Translations under genes and position numbers: made by a program
In this document: positions 5,630 to 6,193 of the stretch, one piece after another
Layout: the number at the start of each line of letters is the position of its first letter
Numbering within the stretch: position 1 is the first letter of the stretch
NCBI GenBank assembly: GCA_030596365.1
Contig: JAUVKG010000176.1
Location: forward strand, 1 to 6,193
Origin: Chlamydiota bacterium
GTDB taxonomy: Bacteria > Auribacterota > UBA3054 > B51-G9
Direction of reading: 5' to 3'
Length of the DNA: 6,193 bases
The notes under the pieces: model-generated
What the model was told of the DNA's origin: nothing
Seen by the model: only the letters and a program-made list of their open reading frames with translations
Databases searched by the model: none

Positions 5630-5645
5630 CCCGGCATACGCCGGG
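5630..5645. repeat. Small G/C hairpin between cassette C and the heptamer array
   Basis: CCCGGC (5630-5635) and GCCGGG (5640-5645) pair over 6 bp around ATAC. A further short CGC/GCG pairing follows within 5646-5654. It is part of the same G/C-rich island in A/T-rich DNA. Confidence 0.65.
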
Positions 5646-5663
5646 CGCTTCGCGAACCCATTA

Positions 5664-5726
5664 AACTACGAACTACCAACTACGAACTACGAACTACCAA
5701 CTACCAACTACCAACTACGAACTACG
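5664..5726. repeat. Heptamer tandem repeat, 9 units of AACTAC(G/C)
   Basis: Nine phased units of AACTACS run without interruption. Only the seventh base varies, in the order G, C, G, G, C, C, C, G, G. It is the same unit as at 1761-1788, with G or C instead of G or A. The array ends 33 bases before the start codon of the last gene and lies in its presumed 5' untranslated region. A period of 7 is not a multiple of 3, so the array is not selected as coding sequence. Confidence 0.97.
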
Positions 5727-5745
5727 AAGTGAAAACTTAAAATTT

Positions 5746-5749
5746 GAGG
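5746..5749 (+). promoter_or_regulatory. Ribosome binding site of the last gene
   Basis: GAGG lies 10 bases before the ATG at 5760, a slightly long but acceptable spacing. With the hydrophobic N-terminus that follows, it supports that start. Confidence 0.55.
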
Positions 5750-5759
5750 CTTGAAAATT

Positions 5760-6193
5760 ATGAAAAAAATATTTATATTCTTATTATTAATTATCGCAGT
5801 AGCTTTTGCGTATATGCATTTTCGTGAGCCTTTTTCTGAAAAACATGGAAAAGCTAAAACAATGTGCGAACTCGGCGAGTATAATCAGGCTTTGCCAATT
5901 CTTAAAAAGGGAGTTGCTAAATTTCATGATACACCTGAATATCCGGATGCGGTTTACTGGCTGGCTAAATGTGAAACAGCAATGAATCCTGAAAATGTAG
6001 AACGTTGGCAAACTGTAATAAATTTAAGCACAAACGAACGTATAATAACCGAAGGAAGATATTATCTTGCAAAAAACAGTAAAGATAAAATAAACGCAAT
6101 GGAACTTTTTATTGAGGATTATCCTGATAATCCTAAGTCCAGAGAATTTATTCTTGAAATCGCTAATGATGCCCAATCTAAAAATGATGTGGC
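5760..6193 (+). CDS. Membrane-anchored or exported TPR-like protein, 3' truncated by window edge
   Basis: The frame is open from the ATG to the window end, giving 144 codons. Residues 1-20 (MKKIFIFLLLIIAVAFAYMH) form a signal peptide or N-terminal membrane anchor. There is no lipobox Cys, so it is not a typical lipoprotein. What follows reads as paired helices of the tetratricopeptide type: AKTMCELGEYNQALPILKKG (32-51), then YPDAVYWLAKCE (60-71), EGRYYLAKNS (98-107) and KINAMELFIEDYPDNPKSRE (110-129). GEYNQALP and the YPDNP turn resemble TPR proteins of the envelope (YbgF/BamD-like families), which act as protein-binding scaffolds in the periplasm. Exact family and partner cannot be told from this fragment. 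Downstream domains lie outside the window. Confidence 0.75.
   Translation, partial: MKKIFIFLLLIIAVAFAYMHFREPFSEKHGKAKTMCELGEYNQALPILKKGVAKFHDTPEYPDAVYWLAKCETAMNPENVERWQTVINLSTNERIITEGRYYLAKNSKDKINAMELFIEDYPDNPKSREFILEIANDAQSKNDV

Noticed and set aside
5664..5726. Possible CRISPR array
   Set aside because: The units are 7 nt with no spacers, so this is a simple tandem repeat.
5531..5740. A 69-codon open frame on the plus strand
   Set aside because: It has no ribosome binding site and runs through tandem repeats. The TTNYELR-type periodic protein is simply the heptamer array read in three frames.

Overview
The window is an A+T-rich stretch of bacterial chromosome in which every supportable gene lies on the + strand. 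It holds two cut-off genes at the edges (the C-terminal half of polynucleotide phosphorylase on the left, the start of a membrane-anchored helical-repeat protein on the right), two complete housekeeping enzymes (dUTPase and the tRNA methyltransferase TrmL), and between them a tandem pair of exported paralogous proteins of unassigned function. Sec-type signal peptides followed by long charged domains suggest a Gram-negative-type (diderm) bacterium. Nothing fixes the phylum. A PVC-type lineage such as Lentisphaerota is only a guess, and the heptamer-rich intergenic DNA recalls, but does not prove, cyanobacterial-style short tandem repeats.

Layout: pnp (1-1065, 5' partial); an intergenic region with two hairpins (1066-1210); dut (1211-1660); a repeat-bearing intergenic region (1661-1804); exported paralogue 1 (reading frame 1805-3139, with a C-terminal continuation in another frame to 3321); exported paralogue 2 (3374-4843); an intergenic region with a 75-bp inverted-repeat element and a second C/G-rich repeat cassette (4844-5048); trmL (5049-5525); a third repeat-filled intergenic region (5526-5759); and the start of a TPR-like protein gene (5760 to the window end).

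The two paralogues are the least ordinary genes. They align along most of their length, and each carries the layout of a gluzincin (peptidase MA-like) domain: a beta segment, a helix where HExxH should be, an LPxWLxEG-like segment about 13 residues later, and a C-terminal helical region. The zinc ligands are replaced in both (QEYAK and KEYSR for HExxH; Val and Thr for the downstream Glu). They look like paired pseudo-peptidases working outside the cytoplasm. Paralogue 1 appears to have lost its reading frame in a Lys/Glu-rich tract: the missing C-terminus, homologous to that of paralogue 2, lies intact in the -1 frame.

The three intergenic regions at 1661-1804, 4920-5048 and 5526-5759 share a build: a C-rich/G-rich hairpin cassette ending in a GAGGGG-type motif, accompanied by 7-nt (in one place 8-nt) tandem repeats that come close to, or touch, the next start codon. 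This looks like a dispersed repeat family. The genes do not form an obvious single pathway. pnp, dut and trmL are RNA and nucleotide housekeeping genes, while the two paralogues and the last gene act at or beyond the inner membrane.
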